Program-made: the position numbers and the translations under genes | Shown: positions 45,565 to 53,799 of the stretch, piece by piece | Layout of the letters: each line of letters begins with the position of its first letter | How positions within the stretch are numbered: the stretch's first letter is position 1 | Notes under the pieces: model-generated | Seen by the model: the letters and a program-made list of their open reading frames with translations, nothing else | What the model was told of the DNA's origin: nothing | Database searches by the model: none | DNA from: Thermophilibacter provencensis | GTDB lineage: Bacteria; Actinomycetota; Coriobacteriia; Coriobacteriales; Atopobiaceae | Assembly: GCF_900128445.1 (NCBI RefSeq) | Contig: NZ_LT671417.1 | Location: 248,001-312,000 of the forward strand | Direction: 5' to 3' | Length of the DNA stretch: 64,000 nt

Positions 45565-45768
45565 TTACTTGACGATGAGGCTGACGACGAAGCCGATGAG
45601 GGCGAGCGCCTCGACGAACGCCGAGCCCAGGATGAAGACCGTGAAGAGACGGCCCTGGACCTCGGGCTGGCGAGCCATGCCCTGAGCGACACCGCTGGCG
45701 GCAAGGCCGATGCCGATGCCCGCGCCGATAACGCCGAGACCATAACCAACGACACCGAGAGCTCCCAC
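45565..45768 (-). CDS. atpE: ATP synthase Fo c subunit
   Basis: 67 aa from GTG 45768, which has a strong AAAGGAGG upstream; a longer ORF start is unsupported. Two transmembrane helices form a hairpin with the conserved loop ARQPE; the ion-carrying Glu sits in the second helix (GSAFVEALALIGFVV), with a GxGxGxG-type first helix (GAGIGIGLAASG). No sodium-binding Gln signature is obvious in helix 1, so protons are the default coupling ion, but this is not certain. Confidence 0.95.
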   Translation of the reverse strand: MGALGVVGYGLGVIGAGIGIGLAASGVAQGMARQPEVQGRLFTVFILGSAFVEALALIGFVVSLIVK

Positions 45769-45870
45769 TGTTCCTCCTTTGACATCCGCCCCGCGCTCCT
45801 GTCGCGCACGTTGGGGCGAGTTCAAACCAAACGTACTATGCACTGCGGGCGTGCCCGCGAGTTGCCGCTG

Positions 45871-46686
45871 CTACTCCTCGTCCGACTCCGCGATCTGGAT
45901 GTAGACCGCAGAGAGCAGGGCGAAGACATATGCCTGGATGGCGGCGACCATGATCTCCACCACGTAGATGACGAGCAGGATGCCGACCCACAGCACGGAC
46001 GCGCCGGCCTGGATCGCCGTGGCCACGGAGAAGGCCTGGATCATCGGCTCGAAGAAAAGAGAGGCCAGAATCGCAAAGGTGCCCATGACGACGTGGCCCG
46101 CGAAGAGGTTGCAGAAGAGTCGGACGGCGAGCGTGATGAGGCGAAGGATCGTGGAGAAGACCTCGATGAGCCACACCAGCGCGTTGAGCGGGAAGGAGAC
46201 CCCCTCCGGGGCGAGGCTCTTGACGTAGCCGAGTGCGCCCTTCTTCTTGATGCCGCACACGATGAAGTAGACGAACGAGCAGAGCGCGAGCGCGGCCGTC
46301 GTGGAGATGGTGCCCGTGCCCGGCTTGCAGCCCGGGATGATGCCCACGATGTTGTTGGCGAGCACCACGAGGAAGATCGACGCAATGAACGGGAAGTGGC
46401 GCTTCCAGGACTCGCCGAGCAGCCCCTTGCACATGTCGTCGCGGACAAACTCGACGAGGTACTCCATGCCGTTCACGAAGACGCCCTTGGGAACAAGACC
46501 GGCCGCCTGACGCTTCTTAAACGCAAAGAGCACGACGAGCATCAAGACGATGGCCACGGCAAACCAGAACGAGTACTGCGTGAATCCGGCGACGTCGAGA
46601 TTGCCGAAGATTGCCTGGGACTTAAAGCTCCCGACGAGCTCGTTGACCTCTTCGCCCAGGCTGTCCAGCGGATTGCCCACGCTCAT
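45871..46686 (-). CDS. atpB: ATP synthase Fo a subunit
   Basis: 271 aa, multi-spanning. The essential stator Arg lies in RLITLAVRLFCNLFAGHVVMG, and the C-terminal helices (ASVLWVGILLVIYVVEIMVAAIQAYVFALL is split over about residues 225-255) are conserved. The N-terminal domain has NGMEYLVEFVRDDMCKGLLG. The a subunit forms the two half-channels against the c ring. Its ATG overlaps the stop of the upstream AtpI-like gene by 4 bp. Confidence 0.95.
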   Translation of the reverse strand: MSVGNPLDSLGEEVNELVGSFKSQAIFGNLDVAGFTQYSFWFAVAIVLMLVVLFAFKKRQAAGLVPKGVFVNGMEYLVEFVRDDMCKGLLGESWKRHFPFIASIFLVVLANNIVGIIPGCKPGTGTISTTAALALCSFVYFIVCGIKKKGALGYVKSLAPEGVSFPLNALVWLIEVFSTILRLITLAVRLFCNLFAGHVVMGTFAILASLFFEPMIQAFSVATAIQAGASVLWVGILLVIYVVEIMVAAIQAYVFALLSAVYIQIAESDEE

Positions 46687-46991
46687 CCTTCCCTTCTATG
46701 CGGGGAACGGCCGTTGGCCGCCCTCCAGGCGCGAATCGCCTCGACCGCCCAAAAGAGCAGGAACGAGCCGACCAGCGCACAACCGAACTCCAAGAAGCCT
46801 GCGTTCGTGGCAGCATACACCACGAGCAGGACAACGGTAAGCACGAGAAACGACATGCTTACCGCCGCGAGGCCAGCGGCGAGCGACGCCCCATGGCCTC
46901 CCCTCAGAGCCCGCTCGAACAGCACCGCAGGCGCGACGCACCCAAGAAGACCAAAGAGCGCGCCGGAGGCGATGGCGACCTGAGGTTCCAA
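46683..46991 (-). CDS. AtpI-like small membrane protein
   Basis: 102 aa from TTG 46991 with GGGAGG 7 nt upstream. Four hydrophobic stretches, then a short basic tail. It occupies the position of atpI (uncI), upstream of and overlapping atpB by 4 bp. AtpI proteins assist c-ring assembly or cation supply in some species. Sequence identity to known AtpI cannot be judged by eye; the assignment rests on size, topology and position. Confidence 0.7.
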   Translation of the reverse strand: MEPQVAIASGALFGLLGCVAPAVLFERALRGGHGASLAAGLAAVSMSFLVLTVVLLVVYAATNAGFLEFGCALVGSFLLFWAVEAIRAWRAANGRSPHRREG

Positions 46992-47029
46992 GCGCGCGCC
47001 TCCCGTCCGAGCGAATTAAGGACATTCGA

Positions 47030-47057
47030 AGTCTAGCGCGACCGCGAAATAGGTCAA
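47030..47057 (-). promoter_or_regulatory. Probable promoter of the ATP synthase operon
   Basis: Minus-strand TTGACC (47052-47057), 16-bp spacer, TAGACT (47030-47035), about 40 bp upstream of the first gene. A TAGACT of the same form precedes ftsE near 9183, so it may be a preferred -10 variant here. Confidence 0.6.
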
Positions 47058-47368
47058 GCAGCGCCCATCCCGCCCCCGATTCGTCACAATCGGGCGCACG
47101 CGCCGCCCCTTCCGACGAAAAAGCATCGCCACGGCGCGGATCGAGGGGCACGGGGAGGCCGCGTTGCCCCTTGGCGTGCCCGAGGCGCCAACTGCGGCCG
47201 TCGAGAAATCCCGGCAGCCGGGGAGATGCCGTCGCCTGCCCTGGAAAGCGGGCCCATGGCAGACCTGCTGCTGCTATGGGCCCGAACCGCACGACGCAAA
47301 TCCCCGGTCAGCTGCCGCTGTCGCGGCCGCGCAACGCGCGGGGCGAGAGGGGAGACGTCCCGGAGTGC
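47058..47368. other. Intergenic stretch between upp and the ATP synthase promoter
   Basis: About 310 bp, GC-rich. It contains a hairpin at 47250-47283 (GGGCCCAT / ATGGGCCC, with further gcag/ctgc pairing) that may end the upp transcript; the T tract after it is weak (GCTTTCC). No credible coding region or known riboswitch consensus seen. Confidence 0.5.
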
Positions 47369-48016
47369 CTACTTGGTGCCGTAGATGCGGTCGCCCGCGT
47401 CGCCGAGTCCAGGCAGGATGTAGGCGTGGTCGTTAAGCTGGCGGTCGAGCGCGCAGGTGTAGAGGCGCACGTCCGGATCGAAGTCCAGCGTCGCGCGCAC
47501 GCCCTCGGGCGCGGAGACGAGCGTCAGGCAGCGGATGTCCTTGACCCCGGCCTCGCGGAGGAACTGGATGGCCGCCGTAAGCGAGCCGCCGGTGGCGAGC
47601 ATGGGGTCGACGACCAGGCAGGTGCGGTTCTCGATGTCAGGCGGGAACTTGCAGTAGTACTGATGCGGCACGTGCGTCTCGGGGTCGCGGTACATGCCCA
47701 CGTGGCCCACGCGCGCGGAGGGGACGAGCTGGAGCAGGCCGTCCACCATGCCGAGGCCGGCGCGCAGGATCGGGATGATGGCGACCTTCTTGCCGGAGAG
47801 CCTGCGGCAGGTGGTGACCTCAAGCGGCGTCTCCACCTCGACGTCCTCGAGCGGGAAGTCGCGCATGGCCTCATAGCCCTCAAAAATCGCAAGCTCGTTC
47901 ACGAGCTCGCGGAACTGCTTGGTGGGCGTGTCCTTGTCGCGCAGGATGGAGAGCTTGTGCTGCACGAGCGGGTGGTCGATGACGGTGAAGCGTGCCGGGT
48001 CGAACTCCTCTGCCAT
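47369..48016 (-). CDS. upp: Uracil phosphoribosyltransferase
   Basis: 215 aa from ATG 48016. Salvages uracil to UMP with PRPP. Seen: [38 protein letters not shown] (flexible loop region), the PRPP-binding motif [12 protein letters not shown] and the uracil-binding end [17 protein letters not shown]. Length is normal (about 208 aa in E. coli). The region between its start and glyA holds a paired palindromic element (48031-48098), which lies in the upp leader if transcription starts further upstream. Confidence 0.96.
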   Translation of the reverse strand: MAEEFDPARFTVIDHPLVQHKLSILRDKDTPTKQFRELVNELAIFEGYEAMRDFPLEDVEVETPLEVTTCRRLSGKKVAIIPILRAGLGMVDGLLQLVPSARVGHVGMYRDPETHVPHQYYCKFPPDIENRTCLVVDPMLATGGSLTAAIQFLREAGVKDIRCLTLVSAPEGVRATLDFDPDVRLYTCALDRQLNDHAYILPGLGDAGDRIYGTK

Positions 48017-48030
48017 TTCTGCTCCTTTCC

Positions 48031-48098
48031 GCAAATTGGGGACAGTCCCCAATTTACATAAAACATTTCTGCTAATTGGGGACTGTCCCCAACTTGCA
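48031..48098. repeat. Paired palindromes in the upp leader
   Basis: Two short palindromes, each with core ttggggac-n-gtccccaa (about 48035-48053 and 48076-48092), arranged so that the whole segment is itself an inverted repeat (gcaaattgggg... / ...ccccaacttgc). The sequence catttctgct precedes both. It could be a mobile repeat or a regulatory leader of upp. Confidence 0.8.
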
Positions 48099-48100
48099 GA

Positions 48101-49357
48101 CTAGTCGAGCTCGGGGTAGAGCGGGTGCTCGGCGAGCAGCTCGCGGACCTCCATGCTGATGCGATCCATGAGGGCATCGTTGCCGTGGCCCGCGACGACG
48201 TCGCCGATGAGCTCGCCCACGCGCTCGCACTCCTGCTCGCTGAAGCCGCGGGTGGTGACGGCGGCAGAGCCCACGCGGATGCCGCTCGTGACGAAGGGCG
48301 AGCGCTTCTCGCCTGGAATGGTGTTCTTGTTGACCGTGATGCCCACCGAGTCGAGCAGCCCCTCGGCGTCCTTGCCCGTGACGTCCCCCGCCGGGGTGAG
48401 GTCGACGAGCAGGAGGTGGTTGTCGGTTCCGCCGGAGACGAGGCGCAGCCCGCGCGACTCCATGCCGCGCCCGAGCGCCTTGGCGTTGGCGAGGATGGCG
48501 TCGGCATAGGCGGCGAAGTCCGGAGAGAGCGCCTCGCCAAAGGCGACGGCCTTGCCGGCGATGACGTGCTCGAGCGGTCCGCCCTGGCTTCCGGGGAAGA
48601 CCGCGGAGTTGAGCTTCTTGGCGAGGTCCGCGTCATTTGCCAGGATGAGGCCGCCGCGCGGCCCGCGCAGCGTCTTGTGCGTGGTGGAGGTGGTGACGTC
48701 CGCAAAGGGCACGGGGCTGGGATGGCGGCCCGTGGCCACGAGGCCGGCGATGTGTGCCATGTCGACCATGAGAGACGCGCCGACGGAGTGGGCGATCTGG
48801 GCGAAGCGCTCAAAGTCGATGATGCGCGGGTAGGCCGAGGCGCCGGCGATGATCACCCTGGGGCGGTGCCGCTCGGCGAGCTCCGCCACGACGTCGTAGT
48901 CGATGCGCTCCGTCTGGGGGTCGACCCCGTAGGAGACGATGTTATAGAGCTTGCCGGAGAAGTTGGCGGGCGAACCGTGCGTGAGGTGGCCGCCGTTGTC
49001 GAGCGCCATGCCCATGACGGTGTCGCCGGGAGCCGCCAGCGCCGCGAGGGCGGCGTAGTTTGCCTGGGCGCCCGAGTGCGGCTGCACGTTGGCAAAGCCG
49101 GCGCCGAAGAGCCTGCAGGCGCGGTCGCGCGCGAGGTTCTCCGCCCGGTCGACGGCCCAGCAGCCGCCGTAGTAGCGCTTGCCCGGCAGGCCCTCGGCGT
49201 ACTTGTTGGTGAGGGGCGACCCCACGGCCTCCATGACGGCCAGGGAGACGAAGTTCTCCGACGCAATGAGCTCGACGGACGAGCGCTGGCGACGCAGCTC
49301 GTCCTCGATCGCGGAGAAGACCTCGGAATCGGACGATCTCAGGTGCTCGCAGAACAT
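48101..49357 (-). CDS. glyA: Serine hydroxymethyltransferase
   Basis: 418 aa. Interconverts serine and glycine with transfer of a one-carbon unit to tetrahydrofolate; needs PLP. The N-terminal [35 protein letters not shown] is the family signature (given as positions 31-65), and the PLP Lys is in [15 protein letters not shown]. The active-site region [11 protein letters not shown] is intact. Start ATG 49357 follows GAGGAGG. It links to the folate gene folP-folK at 57407 in pathway, not in operon. A TATATT -10-like box lies at about 49453-49458. Confidence 0.97.
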   Translation of the reverse strand: MFCEHLRSSDSEVFSAIEDELRRQRSSVELIASENFVSLAVMEAVGSPLTNKYAEGLPGKRYYGGCWAVDRAENLARDRACRLFGAGFANVQPHSGAQANYAALAALAAPGDTVMGMALDNGGHLTHGSPANFSGKLYNIVSYGVDPQTERIDYDVVAELAERHRPRVIIAGASAYPRIIDFERFAQIAHSVGASLMVDMAHIAGLVATGRHPSPVPFADVTTSTTHKTLRGPRGGLILANDADLAKKLNSAVFPGSQGGPLEHVIAGKAVAFGEALSPDFAAYADAILANAKALGRGMESRGLRLVSGGTDNHLLLVDLTPAGDVTGKDAEGLLDSVGITVNKNTIPGEKRSPFVTSGIRVGSAAVTTRGFSEQECERVGELIGDVVAGHGNDALMDRISMEVRELLAEHPLYPELD

Positions 49358-49496
49358 GGGACCTCCTCTGGTTGGGAGCCGCCCCGAGCGCCATCACGCG
49401 ACCCGCGCGGCCCAGCTCGCCGGTCCGCAGGATGCCCCTGCGGCGTGCGCAAAATATAGCGTAGCACGATGACGCGAGGTCTCCGTGGGCGCCGTG

Positions 49497-50147
49497 TTAC
49501 GCCTCGCGAACGGCGAGAAGGACCTCGTCGCGCGTGAGGGCGCCCTCCCTCAGCACGCACGCCTCGGGCCGCGTGGCGTCCACGATCGTTGAGGCCACGC
49601 CCACCGGGGCCTCGCCGCCGTCGAGGGTGAGGTCCGCCGCGTCCACGATCTGGGGCTCGACGGAGCTGCCACTCGTGGCCGATGGCGCGCCATGCGTGTT
49701 GGCGCTCGTCTGGGCAAGCGGCGCGCCAAGGGCGCGGACGACGGCCCGGTCGAGCGCGGAGCCGGGGACGCGCAGGGCGATCGTGGCGCCGCCCTCGGCG
49801 GGCTGCGCATACTCCGGCGGCACCTCGTCGGAGGCGCGCACGACGACCGTGAGCGCGCCCGGCCAGTAGCGCTCGGCAAGCCGCTCGGCCCACGCCGGGA
49901 CATCCTTGCCGTAGCGCGCGAGGTCCGAGGCCTCGGCGATGAACCACGGGAGGGTCTGGGCGCGGTCGCGGCGCTTGATGTCGAAGATGCGTCCGTGGGC
50001 GGGGTTGCCCGGCGTCGCGGCGCAGCAGATGCCGTAGACCGAGTCCGTGGGGAGCACGGCCACGCCGCCCTCCCGAAGGACGCCCGCGACGCAGGCGATG
50101 GTGCCCTCGTCCGGAGCCTGCTGGTCAACCGTGAGAACGCGTCCCAT
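49497..50147 (-). CDS. Sua5/YciO/YrdC-family threonylcarbamoyl-AMP synthase
   Basis: 216 aa. Family members make the threonylcarbamoyl-AMP needed for the t6A base of tRNAs. The RNA/nucleotide-binding fold is recognisable from GGVAVLPTDSVYGICCAA, FDIKRRDRAQTLPWFIA, RYWPGALTVVVRA and APLAQTSANTHGAPS. The KxR/S pattern is KRR here. It begins 3 bp before the stop of prmC, in the prfA...prmC-sua5 order that is frequent in Actinobacteria and Firmicutes, although here prfA is separated by the glycerate kinase gene. Confidence 0.9.
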   Translation of the reverse strand: MGRVLTVDQQAPDEGTIACVAGVLREGGVAVLPTDSVYGICCAATPGNPAHGRIFDIKRRDRAQTLPWFIAEASDLARYGKDVPAWAERLAERYWPGALTVVVRASDEVPPEYAQPAEGGATIALRVPGSALDRAVVRALGAPLAQTSANTHGAPSATSGSSVEPQIVDAADLTLDGGEAPVGVASTIVDATRPEACVLREGALTRDEVLLAVREA

Positions 50148-50149
50148 CT

Positions 50150-51085
50150 CTACTCCTCCCGTATGGCCACGAGCACGCGCGGACGATGCGTGAGGTCCTC
50201 CCGGACCTCGACCGAGGACCAGCCGCCCTGGGCGCGCGCAAGCGCGGCGGCATCCTCAAGAGAGCCCTCGAAGAGCTCTACCGCAAGCATGCCCCCGGGC
50301 ACGAGGGCGCGAGGGGCGAGGTCAAGCAGGCGGCGAAAAACGTCGAGCCCATCGTCTCCGCCGTCGAGCGCAAGCTCCGGCTCGTAGTCCGCCACCTCTG
50401 CGGGGACCTCCTCGCGCAGCACGGCAGTGGGGATATAGGGCGGGTTTGAGACAAGCACCGAGAAGGACCCCATGGGATCAGGATCAACCCCCTCCGCGAG
50501 GTCCGTCTGGACGATATCCACCGCATCCTCGAGGCCAAGTGCCTCACGGTTGCGGGAGGCGAGCTCGACCGCGCGCTCGGAGAGGTCGGTCGCGACAACG
50601 TGCGTCCCCGGGCGCTCCGAGGCGATCGAGAGCGCGATGCAGCCCGTGCCCGTGCCGACCTCGAGCACGCGAACGGGGTCGCCCGCAGGCTCGTCCTTCT
50701 CGCCGTCCGCGCCCCTCCCACCTCGCCGTGCGAGGGCCGCGTCCACGCCCTCGAGGGCGGCATCCACGAGGACCTCCGTCTCGGGGCGCGGAATGAGCAC
50801 GCCGCGCCCGCACTTGAGGACGATGTGGCGGAAGGGCATTTCGCCGGTCACGTACTGCAGGGGCTCCCCCGCCGCGCGTCGCTCGATCGCCGCGTGCATG
50901 GCGGCGAGCTCGTCGGCCTCCAGCGGCTTGTCGTAGTTGACGTAGAGCTCCACGCGCGAGAGTCCGGTGACGTTGGCGAGCAGCCACTCCGCCGAAAGGC
51001 GCGGGTGCTCGTCACCTTTACGCTCAAGGTAGCCGCTCGTCCAGTCGAGTATGTGCTTGATGGTCCAGGGCTCGCCGTGTGGCAT
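50150..51085 (-). CDS. prmC: Peptide chain release factor N5-glutamine methyltransferase
   Basis: 311 aa from ATG 51085 (AGGGAGC upstream). PrmC methylates the Gln of the GGQ motif in RF1 and RF2, both of which are encoded in this window. The N-terminal helical domain (EHPRLSAEWLLANVTGLSRVELY) is followed by the methyltransferase: PRPETEVLVD, the SAM loop EVGTGTGCIALSIA, and the catalytic NPPY in LVSNPPYIP. A 15-residue Gly/Arg/Glu insert (ARRGGRGADGEKDEPAGD) separates the first two motifs. A longer ORF upstream of 51085 is not coding. Confidence 0.95.
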   Translation of the reverse strand: MPHGEPWTIKHILDWTSGYLERKGDEHPRLSAEWLLANVTGLSRVELYVNYDKPLEADELAAMHAAIERRAAGEPLQYVTGEMPFRHIVLKCGRGVLIPRPETEVLVDAALEGVDAALARRGGRGADGEKDEPAGDPVRVLEVGTGTGCIALSIASERPGTHVVATDLSERAVELASRNREALGLEDAVDIVQTDLAEGVDPDPMGSFSVLVSNPPYIPTAVLREEVPAEVADYEPELALDGGDDGLDVFRRLLDLAPRALVPGGMLAVELFEGSLEDAAALARAQGGWSSVEVREDLTHRPRVLVAIREE

Positions 51086-51172
51086 CGTGCTCCCTTCGCT
51101 CGCGGGCGTCACTGCATCATAGCGCGGGAGAGACGTCCCGGGGCGGGAGGCCGCAGGCGCTGCGGGAGGAGT

Positions 51173-51275
51173 GTCGCGAGGGGCCCGCACGGCACTTGCG
51201 CGGGGGTTTGGCGACGGACGGGCCGCAAAAGCGTCGCGATGGCTCCGCACGGCGTTTAAGCGGGGCCCTCGCGAC
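51173..51275. repeat. Imperfect direct and inverted repeats between glycerate kinase and prmC
   Basis: Two 33-bp units at 51173-51205 and 51233-51265 (gtcgcga...ccgcacggc...gcgggg) match at about three quarters of positions, and the second is followed by ggccctcgcgac (51264-51275), the reverse complement of the start of the first. The result is a strongly structured, GC-rich intergenic element. Confidence 0.65.
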
Positions 51276-51290
51276 AGCCGCGGCGGCACC

Positions 51291-52430
51291 TCAGGCCCTG
51301 AGCGACGCCCCGAGGAAGACGAGCCCGAGCGCCCGGCGGACCGCCAGCCGGTAGAGCTCCTCCGCGTGCTCGAGCGAGTGCGCGAGCCCCAGGTCGGGGT
51401 CGACCGCCGTGGGGACAACCGCCGCAAGACCAGGCAGCTCCGGCGCGCCGAGGTCGAGGGAGCCCGTGATGGCGACGCACGGAACCCCCACGCGGGCGCA
51501 CGCGCGGGCAACCCCGGCAACCACCTTGCCGCGGATGCTCTGCGCGTCGAGCCGCCCCTCCCCCGTGATGCAGAGGTCGGCGTCGGCGAGCCTTCCCTCG
51601 AGCCCGACGAGCGAGGCCACCCGCTCGACGCCGGGGACGGGCGTCGCGCCGAAAAACGCGACGCAGCACGCCCCGATGCCACCCGCCGCGCCGCTTCCGG
51701 GAACGTTCTCGACGTCGATTCCGAGCTGATCTCGGATGACCGCGGCGTAGCGATGCATGCCGGCGTCGAGCCGGGCGACGTCCTTTGGGCCCGCGCCCTT
51801 CTGGGGCCCGTACACCGCGGCTGCCCCGTCCGGCCCCGTCAGGGGGTTGTCGACGTCGCACATGACGTGAAACTCCGTCCGGCCAACGCGCTCGTCCAGG
51901 CCGGAGAGGTCTATGCGGGAGATGCGCCCCAGCTCGTCGCCCGTCCCCTCGAGCTCCTCTCCCGCGACGCTGAGAAAGCGGGCGCCCAGGGCGCGCAGAA
52001 TCCCCGTCCCGCAGTCGTTGGTGGCGCTTCCGCCGAGGGCGAGCGTGATGCTGTCGCACCCCTGGTCCAGGGCGTCGAGGATGAGCTGGCCCGTTCCGAG
52101 GCTCGTGGTCCGCCCGGCATGGCGCTCCTCGGGGGCGAGCAGCGGAAGGCCGGACGCCGCGGCGACCTCCACGGCCGCCCTGCCCGACCCGAGCAGGGCA
52201 TACGACGCGCGCACGGGGCGCCCGAGGGGGTCGAGCGCGTCGACCTCCCGGATCTTGCCCCCGCAGGCGGAGGCAAGCACCTCGGCCGTGCCCTCCCCGC
52301 CGTCGGCCATGGGGACGGCGTCCACCTCGGCCCCGGGGATGACGCCCGGCGCCTCCTCGGCAACGAGACGGGCGATCTCGACGGATGAGAGCGTGCCCTT
52401 GAACGAGTCGGACGCCACGACGATGCGCAT
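51291..52430 (-). CDS. Glycerate kinase (GlxK/GarK family)
   Basis: 379 aa from ATG 52430 (AGGGGAG upstream). Phosphorylates D-glycerate, usually to 2-phosphoglycerate in this family. Conserved features: N-terminal RIVVASDSFKGTLSSVEIA, VPMADGGEGTAEVLA, ALGGSATNDCGTGILRALG, the central CDVDNPLTGPDGAAAVYGPQKGA (residues about 213-235) and LCITGEGRLDAQSIRGK. Length matches the family (about 380). No glycerate or glyoxylate pathway partners are adjacent. Confidence 0.95.
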   Translation of the reverse strand: MRIVVASDSFKGTLSSVEIARLVAEEAPGVIPGAEVDAVPMADGGEGTAEVLASACGGKIREVDALDPLGRPVRASYALLGSGRAAVEVAAASGLPLLAPEERHAGRTTSLGTGQLILDALDQGCDSITLALGGSATNDCGTGILRALGARFLSVAGEELEGTGDELGRISRIDLSGLDERVGRTEFHVMCDVDNPLTGPDGAAAVYGPQKGAGPKDVARLDAGMHRYAAVIRDQLGIDVENVPGSGAAGGIGACCVAFFGATPVPGVERVASLVGLEGRLADADLCITGEGRLDAQSIRGKVVAGVARACARVGVPCVAITGSLDLGAPELPGLAAVVPTAVDPDLGLAHSLEHAEELYRLAVRRALGLVFLGASLRA

Positions 52431-52547
52431 GATCTCCCCTTGCTCACACGTGCGGCCAGACCGACACCGCACTCGATGGCAGGACGCCCCGTCGCCCGTC
52501 AGGGGCCACGGGGCGCCTAGGCCTACGCGTCTTGGACGATCGAACGA

Positions 52548-53612
52548 TCACACCGCCTGGGCGAGCTTCTCCGCTCGCTCGGCGGCCGCGAGAGCCTCGA
52601 TGACGCCCGACAGCGCGTCGCCCAGAAGGACTCCGTTGTACGTGCTGTTGAAGCCGATGCGGTGGTCGGTCACGCGGTCCTGCGGCTGGTTGTAGGTGCG
52701 GATCTTCTCGGAGCGGTTGCCGTGGCCGATCTGCGAGAGGCGTGCGGCCCCCTGCTCGGCCTGCTGCTTCTCGAGCTCCATCTCGTAGAGCCGGGCGCGC
52801 AGCATCTGCATGCAGACCTCGCGGTTCTGGATCTGCGAGCGCTGGTCCTGGGACTGCACCACGGTGTTGGTGGGCAGGTGCGTTATGCGCACGGCCGAGT
52901 AGGTGGTGTTGACGCACTGACCGCCGGGGCCGGACGCGCAGTAGGTGTCGATGCGCAGGTCGGACTGGTCAATCTGAATGTCGATCTCGTCGGCCTCGGG
53001 CAGCACCGCCACCGTTGCCGTGGAGGTCTGGATGCGGCCCTGGCTCTCCGTCTTGGGCACGCGCTGAACGCGATGCACGCCGGACTCGTACTTCATGACG
53101 GAATAGACCTTCTCGCCCGTGACCTTGAACTCGATGGTCTTGAAGCCGCCCGCCTCGCTCGGGCTGGACGAGAGGACCTGGATCTTCCAGCCGCGGCTCT
53201 CGCAGAAGCGCTGGTACATCTTGAAGAGGTCGCCGGCGAAGATGGCGGCCTCGTCGCCGCCCACGCCGCCGCGAATCTCCACGATCGTGTCCTTCTCGTC
53301 GTTGGGGTCGGCCGGAATGAGCAGGAACTTGATCTCGTCCTCGAGCTCGGGGAGCTTGGCCTCGTTGGCGGAGATGTCCTCCTGGAGCATGGCCTTCTCG
53401 TCGGCATCGGCCTCGTGGAGCATCTCCTTGGCGGCCTCGATGTCGTCGAGCGCGCCAAGGTACTCGCGGGCGCGGGCCACGAGCTCGGCCTGGCTCGCAT
53501 GCTCCTTGGCCAGGCGTGCGTACTCCTTGGGGTCGGAGACCACGGCCGGGTCCATGAGCTTCTGCTCGAGCTCCTCGTAGGCCTGGATGATCTTGGTGAG
53601 CTTGTCTCGCAT
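52548..53612 (-). CDS. prfA: Peptide chain release factor 1
   Basis: 354 aa from ATG 53612 (GAGGAG upstream). RF1 reads UAA and UAG. The catalytic GGQ is in SGPGGQCVNTTYSAVRITHLP, and the following NTVVQSQDQRSQIQN is typical of RF1. N-terminal coiled coil RDKLTKIIQAYEELEQKLMDP and the IRGGVGGDEAAIFAGDLF motif are as expected. Its modifying enzyme PrmC is encoded 1.5 kb downstream, with a glycerate kinase gene between them. Confidence 0.96.
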   Translation of the reverse strand: MRDKLTKIIQAYEELEQKLMDPAVVSDPKEYARLAKEHASQAELVARAREYLGALDDIEAAKEMLHEADADEKAMLQEDISANEAKLPELEDEIKFLLIPADPNDEKDTIVEIRGGVGGDEAAIFAGDLFKMYQRFCESRGWKIQVLSSSPSEAGGFKTIEFKVTGEKVYSVMKYESGVHRVQRVPKTESQGRIQTSTATVAVLPEADEIDIQIDQSDLRIDTYCASGPGGQCVNTTYSAVRITHLPTNTVVQSQDQRSQIQNREVCMQMLRARLYEMELEKQQAEQGAARLSQIGHGNRSEKIRTYNQPQDRVTDHRIGFNSTYNGVLLGDALSGVIEALAAAERAEKLAQAV

Positions 53613-53799
53613 TTCTTCTCCTCGTGGGGGCTTGGTGTCTTGGCATGCGCGATGGCGGGGTCTCCCCCCTTCACAGCCGCTAGAGCATGTCGAATCTCGC
53701 GTACACAGGACCTCCCCCGCACGTCTCTTTAACCGTCTTATCATACCCCGAGCCGCCGGTATGAGACACTAGAGCCCAGTGCGACCAAAGGAGAAACGC

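Noticed and set aside
46696-47292. 198-codon minus-strand ORF over the upp-atp gap
   Set aside because: It runs into the AtpI-like gene in another frame and crosses the probable atp promoter; Arg/Gly-rich composition without motifs.
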